Positions 10,931 through 21,690 of a stretch of DNA of 64,000 bases are shown in pieces. The notes under the pieces are model-generated. The model saw only the letters and a program-made list of their open reading frames with translations, searched no databases and was not told the DNA's origin. Location: NCBI RefSeq assembly GCF_020283565.1, contig NW_025721047.1, positions 62,001-126,000 of the forward strand, given 5' to 3'. The stretch is from Trifolium pratense. Its lineage: Eukaryota; Streptophyta; Magnoliopsida; Fabales; Fabaceae. The position numbers and the translations under genes are program-made. Position 1 is the first letter of the stretch; every line of letters begins with the position of its first letter.

Positions 10931-11596
10931 TCTTTTATATTATAAGCTTGTATACACAAGCAAACTCTAAACCCTAATTTGTTTTCCCTATTTTCCCTCC
11001 ATTTTATCTTGCAATTTTTATTAAAAAATAATACAATTTTGTCTTGACTAGGATTCGAACCCGCAACCATTCAATGCAAGGCAATATTTCCGACCATTAT
11101 GGCAAGTATACCAATTGTGATTAAAATTATGTGCAATAATTGATAAGCACCATCAATTTTAAAAGTATATCATATCAAAATTATTGTTGACTATATTATT
11201 CATCACGAAATATTTTTATGTCTTTCCTGATTAATGATTTTTTTCTACCGGATCATAAATTTAGAGAATAATTATCATGTGAGATTTGGAAAGTTATTAT
11301 CACGTGTAATTTGGAAAGTTATTATCAAACTCAATTCTACTAAATCAATTTTTTTTGCAATACAACCAAACACAACCATAGTCATGTCACTAATCACATT
11401 CATTATTTTGTTTTTAATATTGCAGATTTAATATTAACCGATGATCAATTGATATAATATGCACTAGCAGACCAATTGTGATTTAAATTATGTCCACAAA
11501 GTGTTAAGCTCCATCAACTTTCATATGAAAGATTTCATACGACAATTAAGCACCATCAATTTTCATTGCACAATTTAAACAATTAAAAACCGATAA
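10931..11596 (+). mobile_element. Partial Helitron-like copy
   Basis: After an A, the sequence starts TCTTTTATATTATAAGCTTG and continues with ACCCTAATTTG, TTTCCCTCCATTTT and a CGAACCCGCAACC stretch. Each has a counterpart at the beginning of the Helitron at 11597. A separate 3' hairpin and CTRR end is not visible before the second copy starts, so this copy may be truncated. Confidence 0.45.
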
Positions 11597-12165
11597 TCTC
11601 TTATATTATAAGCTTGCTAACATAAGCTAACCCTAAACCAAATTTTTTTCCCCTCATTTTCTCTTTCTTTTTATTGCAGTTTTATATTAAAAATATACAG
11701 ATTTATCATCGAACCTGCATCTCTTACTTACAATAAAACCTTTCAACCGCTAAAACATGTGCTTCAATTATGAAAGAATTTAGGAATCCTAATATGTTAA
11801 CCCTGTTTTCAATAAATTTGAACGGCGGAATTAATCACAATTTTTATTTATTTATGGATGTCTACTTAAGTTTATGTTCTTGATTACGTCTTTAATTTTT
11901 TTTTAACCTTTAATTATCATCAATTTTTTAACCTTTAGTTATCAACAATTTTTTTTTAATAAGTAAACAAAACGATGGGGTTCAAAAATTATTTCAAAAA
12001 TATATAAAATATAAAATAAGCACATAAACAAATATAGAATAATTAGTCCATGAAATTCTCTATACTACTCTTATTGAAAATGCTCTTAGAATTTTTGTAT
12101 TTTATTTTTTATTGTTACATATTACACCTAATTAGACTCATGCACCGCATGGGTCAAAGTTCTAG
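11597..12165 (+). mobile_element. Non-autonomous Helitron
   Basis: It starts TCTCTTATATTATAAGC just after an A and ends with the hairpin CATGC-ACC-GCATG, a short spacer and CTAG followed by T (12162-12166). TC start, subterminal hairpin, CTAG end and A/T insertion site are the Helitron hallmarks. No Rep/helicase is encoded. Confidence 0.65.
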
Positions 12166-12641
12166 TTATCTTAATAGAAAGTAATCCAAGAATATATTTT
12201 TCGCAATCCATTATTTTATGCCCTTTTTATGGTATTTCTAAACAATCTTATTCAAATTCTTATCATAGGTTTACAATTATTCGGTTCTAACGGAAAAATT
12301 TCCTCTCACCCATACATTTAACCCTCACACCCTTACAAATCATCCAATATTCTCGTTTTATCTCTTTTATTATTTCACTTCATCCTTACACCTAGTCAAA
12401 GTTATAAATTGGAGAACTTAAAAAATGAGTTCCAAAAATTTAGTCACAGTTAAACCGTGGTTAAACTGAAATTTGAACTAGAAAAACTTCAAAAAACGCA
12501 TTCGAATTTTTTTATATAAGACCATGTGCAATGAATGTGTTGAATATTTTTTTCAACTATTGAATGTGTGTCCCCTCGCTTGACATGTCTTATGCCTTGG
12601 CTTAGAGGTTTTTATATATATAATTTGTTGTAAAAAAAAAA
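12166..12641. other. Intergenic, no gene seen
   Basis: No supported feature between the Helitron end and the next inverted-repeat element. Confidence 0.4.
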
Positions 12642-13808
12642 GGGTAAATAGGGTTTTACCCCGCTGCAAAATGGGTGAATTTTGCATTACTCCCCTGCAA
12701 AATTTTTTTTTGTGATTACCCTCCTGTAATATAAAGATTCATTCAATTACCCCCTAATTCGCCAACTAGACATGAAATCTTTTTTTTTATGATGTGGCAT
12801 GCATATGTGGATTTTCTTTGAATTTTTATTTTTTATTTATTATTATAATTATTCCAAATCATTGTTATTTAAAATAAAAAAAATAAAAAAATCTTCATCT
12901 CAAATCCCACAATTTTTTTTTTCCAAAAAACAACCTTCATATCAAATCTCAAGAAGCAACTTTCATCTCAAATCCCTAAATCGAAAAAAAAAAAAATCAT
13001 CACCTCCACATTTCCTCCAATTCAAACTCTTCCTCCACCTCCTCCATAACCACCACCACCAACAACAACCCTAACATAATCAACCCCTTCACCCCTCTCC
13101 TTCCTGGTCTCTACCTCTCACGTGTTCATTCCTTTGATCTTGGTGAAAGATATGGGTTGGGTTAGCAATTACAAGTTCAAGAAAAATAACAACAACACAT
13201 GTTCTCCAAACATCATTAATCCTGATTTAATTTTAATTTTTTGGAAAATCAACAAACAACAAAATTGAGAGTGATGCTACAAGGAAGAGAGATGCAATTG
13301 ATGGGAAAGAGAGATGGACGACGACGGTGGTGGTGGCTGGTGGTGGAGAATGAACCGTGAGAATTTATGTTTTGAGAAACTTATGAGTTTTTTATGGTTT
13401 TGGATTTATGGGTTTGAGATTGAATTGATGAGATCAAATTTAAGATTGAAGATGAAGTTTGTTGTTGTTGTTTGTTCTTCCCATGAGAGTGGTGGAGATT
13501 GTTGATGTTTCTTGCTATTTGTTTTTCCCCTTTTTTGTTTTTTATTTTTTATTTTTTTTAAATGACATAGCTCAATATGTGGCAAAATAAAAATAAAATA
13601 AATAAAAACAGTAAAAAAAAAACCATGTGTAAAAAAAAAGCTACGTATGGTTGCCATGTCAGCAAAATTAAGATTCCAAATCCATGTTGTCAATTCAGGG
13701 GGTAAAACAAAGAATCTTAATATTACGAGGGGGGAATCACAACTTTTTATTTTACAGGGGGTAATGCAAAATTCTCCTATTTTGCAGGGGGTAAAACCCT
13801 ATTTACTC
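12642..13808. mobile_element. Long-TIR element, probably Mutator-like
   Basis: GGGTAAATAGGGTTTTACCCC at the left is mirrored by AAAACCCTATTTACTC at the right. Similarity continues inward for more than 100 bp as inverted repeats (TGCAAAATGGG, AATTTTGCATTAC). The element sits inside an A run, so a 9-bp A duplication cannot be proved. The 1.17-kb element has a unique centre with purine- and pyrimidine-rich tracts and short frames that I do not recognise as proteins. Confidence 0.7.
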
Positions 13809-15180
13809 AAAAAAAAAAAAACACTATTGAATGTGTGCAATTGGGTAATGAATAGGTTGTTGAAAATTATGTGGATAAATTGGGGTTCAAAGTTTTCAAC
13901 CGTTGAAACTACAAGTGGGTGTGGGAGGGAGTGGATCCCCTTCCTACACTTACAACATCTTATTGGTTGATGTAATTTTTAGATTTTTATTTCATCTTAA
14001 TTATTTAGGGCCAATTATTTCATAGTAAATTTATTTTTTATTATTTTATTTTTTCATCAAAATTCATCATTTTTTTGTCAATAAATAGAAACTTGGTTCA
14101 TTTGATTTGGACATCGAAAAAAAAAGGTGGGTGTTGAAAAAACTAGGGGTAGAGAAAAAACATGAGGGTGGGAATAGAAACATTCCAAGGCCTTTGCTCA
14201 CCCAGGCCCAAAAACAGAATTGACCAAATGTTGGAAACCCTCTCCCTAGTTTACTTTTTCACTTTCTCACTACTCAGAGCTTTGTCTTTGGAAGCAAGCA
14301 CAAAGCACGAAGAAAGAGCTTCACTTCAATTCCACATCGGAAGAATCGGCCGTTACTTGAAGAAATACTTATAAGCTCAAAAATAAGTCAAATCCAAACG
14401 GGACATTAGTACTATAGTCTGAATCAGTGAATGTTTTTCTCAACAAACTTCGTAGTTACGGTTGAACGTGATAGTTTACATTATAATTTAAGGTTGTAAT
14501 GTGATGTATTTATGATTTATGATTTTTCATATTATTTTTGGCAGGGAGTTACAAATTTCATTTGGTGGGCTTCTGATGCTGCTGAAGGGAGATCACTCTC
14601 ATTTTAACAAGTTTAAGCTTGATCAGAGGTTATATCTTCTGATGAGGAAAGTTTGAAGATCAAGTTAAAAACCATTGTGAAGAAAGCTTGTTTCTAACAT
14701 GAACAAATGTATGGTAGATTCGTGCTAATGCAGGTCTTCGTGATCCAATGTTGTTTTAAAAAACCAATATTTGGTAATCTTGAAGTAACTTCTTGAAAAA
14801 ATTATCTCAAAAAATGTAATTAGGTTTGCTTACTTTGCTATCAAACCAAAGATTGCAGCATGACTATCTAGTTTGGATTAGTTTCCAGTAAATAAATTTA
14901 GTTAAAACAAATTTCTGGTATGCCATCATTATTTCAATGCATGTTATACAACAGTAAAATAACTCCATTCCAATACTTGGTTCTTAGCTGCCAATTTAAA
15001 AAACTTCTATGAACATGTCTAGTATTGGAGTGAAATAAGAGTTGTCATATTAGAAACTCTTAGAAATTGGTTCTTGCACCAAATGTTTTTATAAGATAGA
15101 AAAAGAGAGGCAATGGAGTCATAATATCTAAGTATTTTCAATTCGTCCCAAAGAATTTTCAAATTTGTGAAATATGTTAA
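13809..15180. other. Intergenic, no supported gene
   Basis: An exon-like stretch lies near 14545-14655, preceded by a good 3' splice-site motif (TTTTTGGCAG), but its translations match no family I recognise and both frames are short. Nothing else is supported. Confidence 0.35.
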
Positions 15181-15183
15181 TCC

Positions 15184-15186
<3 letters not shown>

Positions 15187-15274
<88 letters not shown>
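15187..15274. repeat. (AT)n microsatellite, about 44 units
   Basis: An uninterrupted run of alternating A and T of about 88 bases. It is self-complementary and could extrude as a cruciform; it is likely to vary in length between individuals. Confidence 0.97.
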
Positions 15275-15276
<2 letters not shown>

Positions 15277-15559
15277 AAAAAAAAAATGTATAAATACAAA
15301 AACCATAAACTGAAGGTTAATCCCAAATATATACCAAGAGTATCACGAATTTTAAAATGAAAATTGAGCTTTTAAGTGGATAATTAGACACTCTGAAATG
15401 CTCCGAGGCCCCTAAAAATTCAAAAATACCCTTAATTTGGATACATTTTCGTTTGAAACTTACAATCTGAAATGCTCTTTAATTTTGGAATGCAGGTTCT
15501 GAAAATGAATCAACGATCCGAAAATATAGGTAGTTTCGGAACATACGTTCCGAAATGGT

Positions 15560-15693
15560 TTTTTTTTTTTTTGTTTTTGAAGAAGCTAAATTAGCCCTCC
15601 CAAATTGACGTCAGAGAGAATCGAACCTCAGACCTCAAGAGGAGCACACTCCCAGGTCCCAAGCCAATACCAATGCACCAACCCAAGTGGGTT
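15560..15693 (-). mobile_element. Complete tRNA-derived SINE with perfect 14-bp target duplication
   Basis: CGTTCCGAAATGGT flanks the insert at 15546-15559 and 15694-15707. Read on the minus strand, the element starts AACCCACTTGGGTTGGTGC, has a pol III A-box-like TTGGTATTGGCTTGG, a B box GGTTCGATTCTC, and ends in a short A tail (the T run at 15560-15572). It has no coding content and would be mobilised by a LINE reverse transcriptase. Confidence 0.88.
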
Positions 15694-15899
15694 CGTTCCG
15701 AAATGGTCTTATACGACCAAAACATAGGAACCTAGCATCAATTAGGTTTTTGAATCAGTTAGCTCATAAGAAAACGTGTTTAAAAATAGATTTCGGATCA
15801 TAGGATACAAGATTTCGGATCCGATGATACAAACACACATAATTTAAGAATCTAACTTCTAAAATTATTATTTTTAAAAAGAAATTAAAAAAAAAGGAA

Positions 15900-16330
15900 A
15901 CTATTATTTTGAAGGCTTTGTCTAACATGCACAACTTGATTAAGTGGTGCATGGTGCACAAGTCTTCGATATTTTTATAACGAATACGAATTTTACAAAA
16001 TCCACTGTTTGATAGAAAGTTTATATCGTTTAGATCATTCATAAATTTTTAATTTTTTTTGAAAATCATTTGATATGTTATTGAGATCCATCAAGATTAA
16101 CGGTATTCAATCCATAAACCGTTAATTTTGACGGGTCTCAATAAAATATCAAATGATTTTCAATTTTTTTAAATTTTTTTATGGATGATCTATATGATAT
16201 AAATCTTCAATCCAACGATAGATTTTATAAAATTTGTATTAGTTATAGCGTTTTTGATGACTTATGCATAGTGCACAACTTGAGTCACTTGTACACCATA
16301 GACTTTGCCTATTTGCCTATTTTGAAATCT
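15900..16330. repeat. Imperfect inverted repeat (foldback) centred near 16105
   Basis: The left half (for example AAAATCATTTGATATGTTAT and ATATCGTTTAGATCATTCAT) is the degenerate reverse complement of the right half (AAATATCAAATGATTTTC and ATGGATGATCTATATGATAT). Arms are about 200 bp with many mismatches. It looks like an old foldback element; no clean target duplication was found. Confidence 0.6.
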
Positions 16331-16478
16331 ATAATTAACCTTTGTTCCGAAATAAGAGCAATATATGGGCAGGGCACACCAATTTTCAATATAAAAAATC
16401 CTAGAAAGAAAGTACCGTTAAAAAGAATCAACACTTATTGATATAAAAAAAAAAATCAACACTTAACTTTCAAACAAA

Positions 16479-16725
16479 GAGTAAACCGTAAAATACCCCC
16501 GAAATTTTAAAATTCGTCAAATATCCCTTTGAAATTTGGAATTAGGCAAATACACCTTGAAATTATAAAAAGTCAATCAAATTGCCCCCTGACACTAGCA
16601 GTCAGAGTCCATGTCATGGGGTAATATTGACGTTTTATAATTTCATGGGATATTTGCCTATTTCCAAATTTCGGGGGATATTTGACGAATTTTGAAATTT
16701 TAGAGGAGTATTTGACAGTTTACTC
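16479..16725. mobile_element. Foldback MITE with 10-bp target duplication, Mutator-like
   Basis: GAGTAAAC and GTTTACTC form the tips of roughly 100-bp inverted repeats that contain AAAATTCGTCAAATATCCC motifs. The perfect 10-bp duplication TTCAAACAAA occurs at 16469-16478 and 16726-16735. The element is 247 bp and non-coding. Confidence 0.85.
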
Positions 16726-16839
16726 TTCAAACAAAATTCGTCAAAAAAAGAAAGAAAAGAAATAAGTAACCACGCTTTACGCGAGGAGTGGTTATGGTGC
16801 ATAAACTTTTGCCTTATGCACAATGCATAAATAATGAAA

Positions 16840-17645
16840 ATTGTTTAACGCGTCCCCAGATTGCTTAACGCGCCCCCAATTTTTTTTCTAGCGTGCCCCC
16901 TAGTTTTTTTTTCCTCCCCCAGATTTCTTGCGCCCCTAGTTTTTATTTCCTCCCTCAGATTTCTAGCGCGCCCCCAGTTTTTTTTTCTCCCCCAGATTTC
17001 TAGCGCGCCCCCAAGATTTCTAGCACGCCCGCCATTTCCAATTAAATAATTACTTTTTCCTTTGAAGTAGATACTATAAGAACCCGTTTTAAATTAATTG
17101 TGTTGGATGATTATATAGCCATATTTTAATTTAAAATTACATACTAAAACATGTATTGTAATTATGGTTTAATTTATCACAGTTAACATAAAAACTATTA
17201 AGTACATCTAATGGTTTTGGAGTACAACCCTCTGAAAACATTCAACAGCAAAATGGTTTTGACGATATTAAGTACATCTAATAGTTTTGGAGTACATATC
17301 TCTGAAACCATTCCACATCAAAATGGTTTTGACATGATTTTAGTTTAAAACTAACTACTAAATCATTTTTTTTGGTTACAATAAGGAAAACAAAACAAAA
17401 AGACTAAACAGAAGCGAAAGCTACTCCCGGATGAAGCCTATCCCCTGCGCATCAGCGAGCAAGAGCATAGAGAGGTCACTTGGGGGCGTAGAGATTTTCA
17501 CTAAGGATGAAGCCTAACTACTAAATCATTTAACCATACATAATACTCTGAAAATTATCCCTAATCAATAAACTAAAACTCAATTAATAATTTATTTAGG
17601 GGGCGCGTTAAGCAATTTGGGAGGGGGGCGCGTTAAGCAATATGT
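16840..17645. mobile_element. TIR element with GC-rich CGCGCCCCC ends
   Basis: The left end carries TTGTTTAACGCGTCCCC and TTGCTTAACGCGCCCCC. The right end carries the reverse complements GGGGGCGCGTTAAGCAA twice. Inside the left end, a roughly 40-bp unit with AGATTTCTAGCGCGCCCCC is repeated about five times. A retroinsertion (17369-17513) is nested in it. No transposase is seen and the target duplication is unclear. Confidence 0.6.
17369..17513 (-). mobile_element. Non-LTR retroinsertion with 18-bp target duplication
   Basis: CTAACTACTAAATCATTT flanks the insert perfectly at 17351-17368 and 17514-17531. On the minus strand the insert ends TTATTGTAACC plus A residues, like a LINE or SINE tail. 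I see no clear pol III boxes, so a 5'-truncated LINE 3' end is the likeliest identity. Confidence 0.72.
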
Positions 17646-17836
17646 GGTATTTACGCGTTCCTATTCTTCACATTCATTCATTCATTCATTCATTCATTCT
17701 CTCTTCTATAATCTCTCAAATTCATCATGACCAATTTCAAATTTATTCATTCTTGAAGACGCGTTACGTAACAAATGATTCTGATCAGATATGACGTTTG
17801 AGTTCTCCGACGGTGCCGTTTAGGTTAACGAATGTT

Positions 17837-18470
17837 GGTGTTTCTTCGCAAACGATCTCGAAGAGGGATGAATGGAGAAGTGAATCGGCGTCGAAGGTAT
17901 TGATTTCTAAATTATTCTGCAATTTTAGTTTTCTTGATTATCCAAGAACCTTATACAATTTTCGCATTCTTGATTATCCAAGAAGCTTTTTTTGCAATTT
18001 TCGTATTCTTGAAAACCCTAAAGGAATTTTTGTTGAAATATTTTAATGCAATTCATTATAGACTATAAATTGTCGCTCAGAAATAGCATAAAATTTTCAA
18101 ACTATTGGATGCCTAAATGATCCGAAAGGATATTATTTATTCCATCGATGGTGTTTCTTCGCAAACGATCTCAAAGAGGGATGAATGGAGAAGTGAATCG
18201 GCTTCGAAGGCATTGATTTTTAAATTATTCTGCAATTTTAGTTTTCTTGATTATTCAAGAACCTTATACAATTTTGGCATTCTTGATTATCCAAGATGCT
18301 TTTGCAATTTTCGTATTCTTGAAAACCCTAAAGGAATTTGTGTTGAAATATTTTAATGCAATTCATTATAGACTATAAATTGTCGCTCAGAAATAGCATA
18401 AAATTTTCAAACTATTGGATGCCTAGATGATCATAAAGGATATTATTTATTCCATCAATGTTGTTTTGGA
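17837..18470. repeat. 313-bp tandem duplication, two copies
   Basis: GGTGTTTCTTCGCAAACGAT begins copy 1 at 17837 and copy 2 at 18150. The copies differ by only a few substitutions and a short indel near 17990 versus 18300. Both contain a short frame encoding VSSQTISKRDEWRSESASK ending at a possible GT splice donor. This could be a duplicated first exon of the kelch-type gene remnant downstream, but that is speculation. Confidence 0.85.
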
Positions 18471-18579
18471 TGTCTAAATGAAGTATTATGAATACTTTAC
18501 TCATAATGTAAAAAGTTGGATGCGATATTGATATGAATTTTTTATTCAATGAAGTATTAAGAATACTTTACTTGCGATA

Positions 18580-19065
18580 TTGATGCCTAGATGATTCAAC
18601 TGATGCCTTGAATTTGCTTCCGATATTGAGCCATTGTATTTGCTGATTTAAAGTGAATCACTCCAAGGGACAGTCACACTTCTAGTGAAGTGGGTCATAA
18701 ACTATTTGGGGGATTTATATCCATTTCAGAAATTCTAGCTAGAAATACAAATGCTTCAATGTCCCTACATGCCTTGAATTTAGTTACAATGCGTCGATGA
18801 CCCTAATGATGCCTCAAAATTACTCGCGATATTGATGCCTAAAAATTACTCGCGATATTGATGCCTAGTTGACCCTACTAATGCCTTGAATTTACTTGTG
18901 ATATTGAATTATTGATGGCTCCATGGTCCTACTGATGCCTTGAGTTTACTTTTGATATTGATGCCTCAATGACTCTAATGATGCCTTGAATTTACTTGCT
19001 ATATTGTTGCCTTGATGACCCTAATGATGCCTTAATTTACTTGTGATATTGATGACTTGATGACC
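18580..19065. repeat. Minisatellite, about 46-bp unit, left block
   Basis: A degenerate tandem array of a unit with GATATTGATGCCT, GATGACCCTAATGATGCC and TTGAATTTACTTGC. Unit boundaries drift and several copies are shortened. Confidence 0.8.
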
Positions 19066-19074
19066 CTTGAGTTT

Positions 19075-19253
19075 GTTTTTAGCTTTGCAAACGTTGAAAT
19101 GTCCTATTATAAGAGGAGCAGGGCCAGAGGCACATGAGGGTCATACCATAACAGTTGTTGGCCAACGACTCTTCATCTTTGGTGGTTGTGGAAAATCTGC
19201 TGATAATAACAATGAGGTCTACTGCAATGATCTTTTACATACTGAATACAAGT
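19075..19253 (+). pseudogene. Kelch-repeat protein, single exon fragment
   Basis: Read after an acceptor-like TTTTTAG, the frame encodes IRGAGPEAHEGHTITVVGQ, then RLFIFGGCGKSADNNNEVY and CNDLL. This is the double-glycine kelch blade of plant galactose-oxidase/kelch proteins. The exon ends near a possible donor GTAATT. The usual flanking kelch repeats are absent; on both sides lies minisatellite. It is therefore an isolated exon, either a relic of a decayed gene or a captured piece. Confidence 0.7.
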
Positions 19254-19514
19254 AATTTTCCCTCATCATACCGCAATAAGGCTCATTTACATTTAACTGA
19301 GACCTCATATAGGTGACATAAATTAGGATAAATTGACCAGGATTTTTTATTCTGTTGATTATTTTTGCAAACTAGTTAAAACTAGTCAATACTGCCTGAT
19401 TTGCTTTTTGAGCCTCATTATCATTTCAATTGTGAATGAAATTATAATTGGTTTTAACTTGTTTGTAGTTCTTGTTTGGATACATAGGGAGAACTATGTA
19501 GCTGCATTATTTGG

Positions 19515-20130
19515 ATATTGATGCCTCAATGACCCTAATGATTTCTTGAATTTATTTACAATACTAATGCAGTAATGCCTCAATGTCCCTGCATGCCTTG
19601 AATTTACTTGCAGTATTGATGCGTTGATGACCCTAAGGATGCCTCGAAATTACTTGCGATATTGATGCCTCGTTGACCCTACTGATGCCTTGAATTTACT
19701 TGCGATATTGATGCCTCGTTGACCCTAATGATGCCTTGAATTTACTTGCGATATTGATGGCTCGATGACCCTACTGATGCCTTGAATTTACTTGCGATAT
19801 TGATGCCTCATTGACCCTAATGATGCCTTGAATTTACTTGCGATATTGATGACTCGATAACCCTAATAAAATGAAGTATTATGAATACTTTACTCAAATG
19901 TAAAAGTTGCCTTATTGCGATATTGAAATGAATTTTTATTCATTCATGATGCCTCGATGACCCTAACTGAAGTATTATGAATACTTTAGATGAGATATTG
20001 ATGTCTTGATGATCCTAATGATGCCTTGAATTTACTTGCAATATTGATGCCTCGATGACCCTACTTGATGCCTTGAATATTCTTTAGATATTGATGCCTC
20101 GGCCCTAATGATGCCTTGAGTTTACTTGAG
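19515..20130. repeat. Minisatellite, about 46-bp unit, right block
   Basis: Same unit as the left block and more regular between about 19660 and 19860, where successive copies are nearly perfect (TTACTTGCGATATTGATG then CCT, CGTTGACCCT, AATGATGCCTTGAA). About 260 bp of non-repetitive, intron-like sequence separates it from the kelch exon. Confidence 0.88.
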
Positions 20131-20499
20131 AACAAGTTTTAAGGCCTTGTGCTGTGCCAATATGCTGTCTTTTGTCCCTTTGTAGTTAGAAAGTAATAAC
20201 CAATAGACTATGCCTCTACAGAGTTTTTAGGATAGGGTTTTATCATTATCTTCCTTATGGTATTCTGCTCATGATTTGTTTCACTGGCTTATCATTGATG
20301 GTATATAGAGATTTGGAAGCCCTCTTGTACTGATTTGCTGTTTTGTTTGTACTGAAAAATGAGATTCTCTTGTCCATCCCTTCTGGGATAACTTTGCTCA
20401 TTCTAGTGTAACATGACATCATAACACGATACATAAAAATTGAAATAACCGTCCTCCTTTATCCTGTGGTTGTGATTGAAATTTTTTATAGTACTTTTT
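20131..20499. other. Unassigned sequence before the LINE
   Basis: No supported gene; the LINE 5' boundary could lie in here. Confidence 0.3.
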
Positions 20500-20519
20500 G
20501 TGTGCAAAATCAAATGCAG

Positions 20520-21690
20520 TTAACTAATATGGCTCCGTGGAGATTGGTTCCTTTAGTGAGAGCGTTTTTTGAATTCCATTTCACATCGGCAGAAGACAAG
20601 CAGAAGGCGTGGTCATTGGGTACCTACAATCTCAAGCCTGGTTTGCTTAGGCTGTCCAAATGGGAACATGACTTCAATCCCTAGACACAATGTCAAACTT
20701 ATGCTCAAACATGGGTTCGTATTTATGGTCTCCCGCGTACTTTGTTCGAAATAGCTGGCGGGCTAGGCACACCGCTTATGCTTGATGAGGCAACAAAGAA
20801 CCGCACCTTTGGGCATTACGCTAGGGTTTTGATTGATATTGATTTGTCCAAACGCTTGTTTGATGAGATTATGGTTGAACGTGAGGGGTATGCATTTCAC
20901 GTTGAAGTCGTTTATGAGAAGCTACCAGAATATTGTAACCATTGCCATTTGATTGGTCATTCAGTGAATTCTTGCAACAAATTACATCCCAAGGCACCTA
21001 TTATCGGGAAAGGCAGGCCCAAGAAGGGATTGGCAGTCCAACAACAATATAGACCTAAACCTATTGAACAGGTGGGCACCTCACACTCTACTGAAAAATC
21101 TGATCATGTGGCTGAAAAATCTGTACCTGTTATGCCAAAATCCACTGCTGTGGCGGGCACTCAGGAACCACAAATTGATGATTCTGATTCCGACACCGAG
21201 GAGGTTGTGATATTTGAACGGGATGATGGCCAGGGTAGGAAAAACACGCATGAGGCCGAATTTGTGAAGTCCCCTAGTGGACAAAATAATAATAATAATG
21301 ACGGTAAGGATGCAGGGATTAGTTGTTGAACAGATACAGCCTGACTCTACGACTGATGAGTTAGTCTCCAGCATAATAATACAGATGAGGGGTTTGTTCA
21401 GAATGATATTTCACAAGCTGCACAACATGCATCCAGTTCAAACAATGTTCCTGAAACTCCTCTCTTGGACCAAGGGAATGGTATTAGAGTAACTCAAGAT
21501 CAAGACCTTCCTTTAGTGGCGCAGCAAGATGTTAGCTTAATTCGACCAGGCTGGGCGGATATGGTAGAACAGGAGCAATTCACAACATATCTCTCCAAGG
21601 GTCAAAAGAAGAAACTGCGCAGGAAAGCTAGAAGCGCTGAGAAGTCTTATAACACTTGGTCTAGGGGTGCACCTTCAAATCTTTCTTTAT
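20520..21690 (+). pseudogene. LINE ORF1-like protein (DUF4283 plus zinc knuckle)
   Basis: Frames spell WRLVPLVRAFFEFHFTSAED, then KAWSLGTYNLKPGLLRLSKW, like DUF4283. After an in-frame stop near 20683 and a frame change come WVRIYGLPRTLFEIAGGLG and the knuckle CNHCHLIGHSVNSC near 20938-20979 (C-x2-C-x4-H-x4-C). The tail is acidic and low in complexity. The protein would bind LINE RNA and help deliver the endonuclease-RT. The frame is broken at least twice. Confidence 0.78.

Noticed and set aside
14545..14655. Exon-like stretch after a good acceptor, one frame reading [20 protein letters not shown]
   Set aside because: I could not match it to a known family and no joining exons were found, so it is not listed as a gene.
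15019..15306. Open frame dominated by alternating Tyr and Ile
   Set aside because: It is a translation of the (AT)n microsatellite, not a protein.
19660..19860. Regular direct repeats considered as a CRISPR array
   Set aside because: The repeats are contiguous with no unique spacers, there are no cas genes, and the DNA is plant nuclear; it is a minisatellite.
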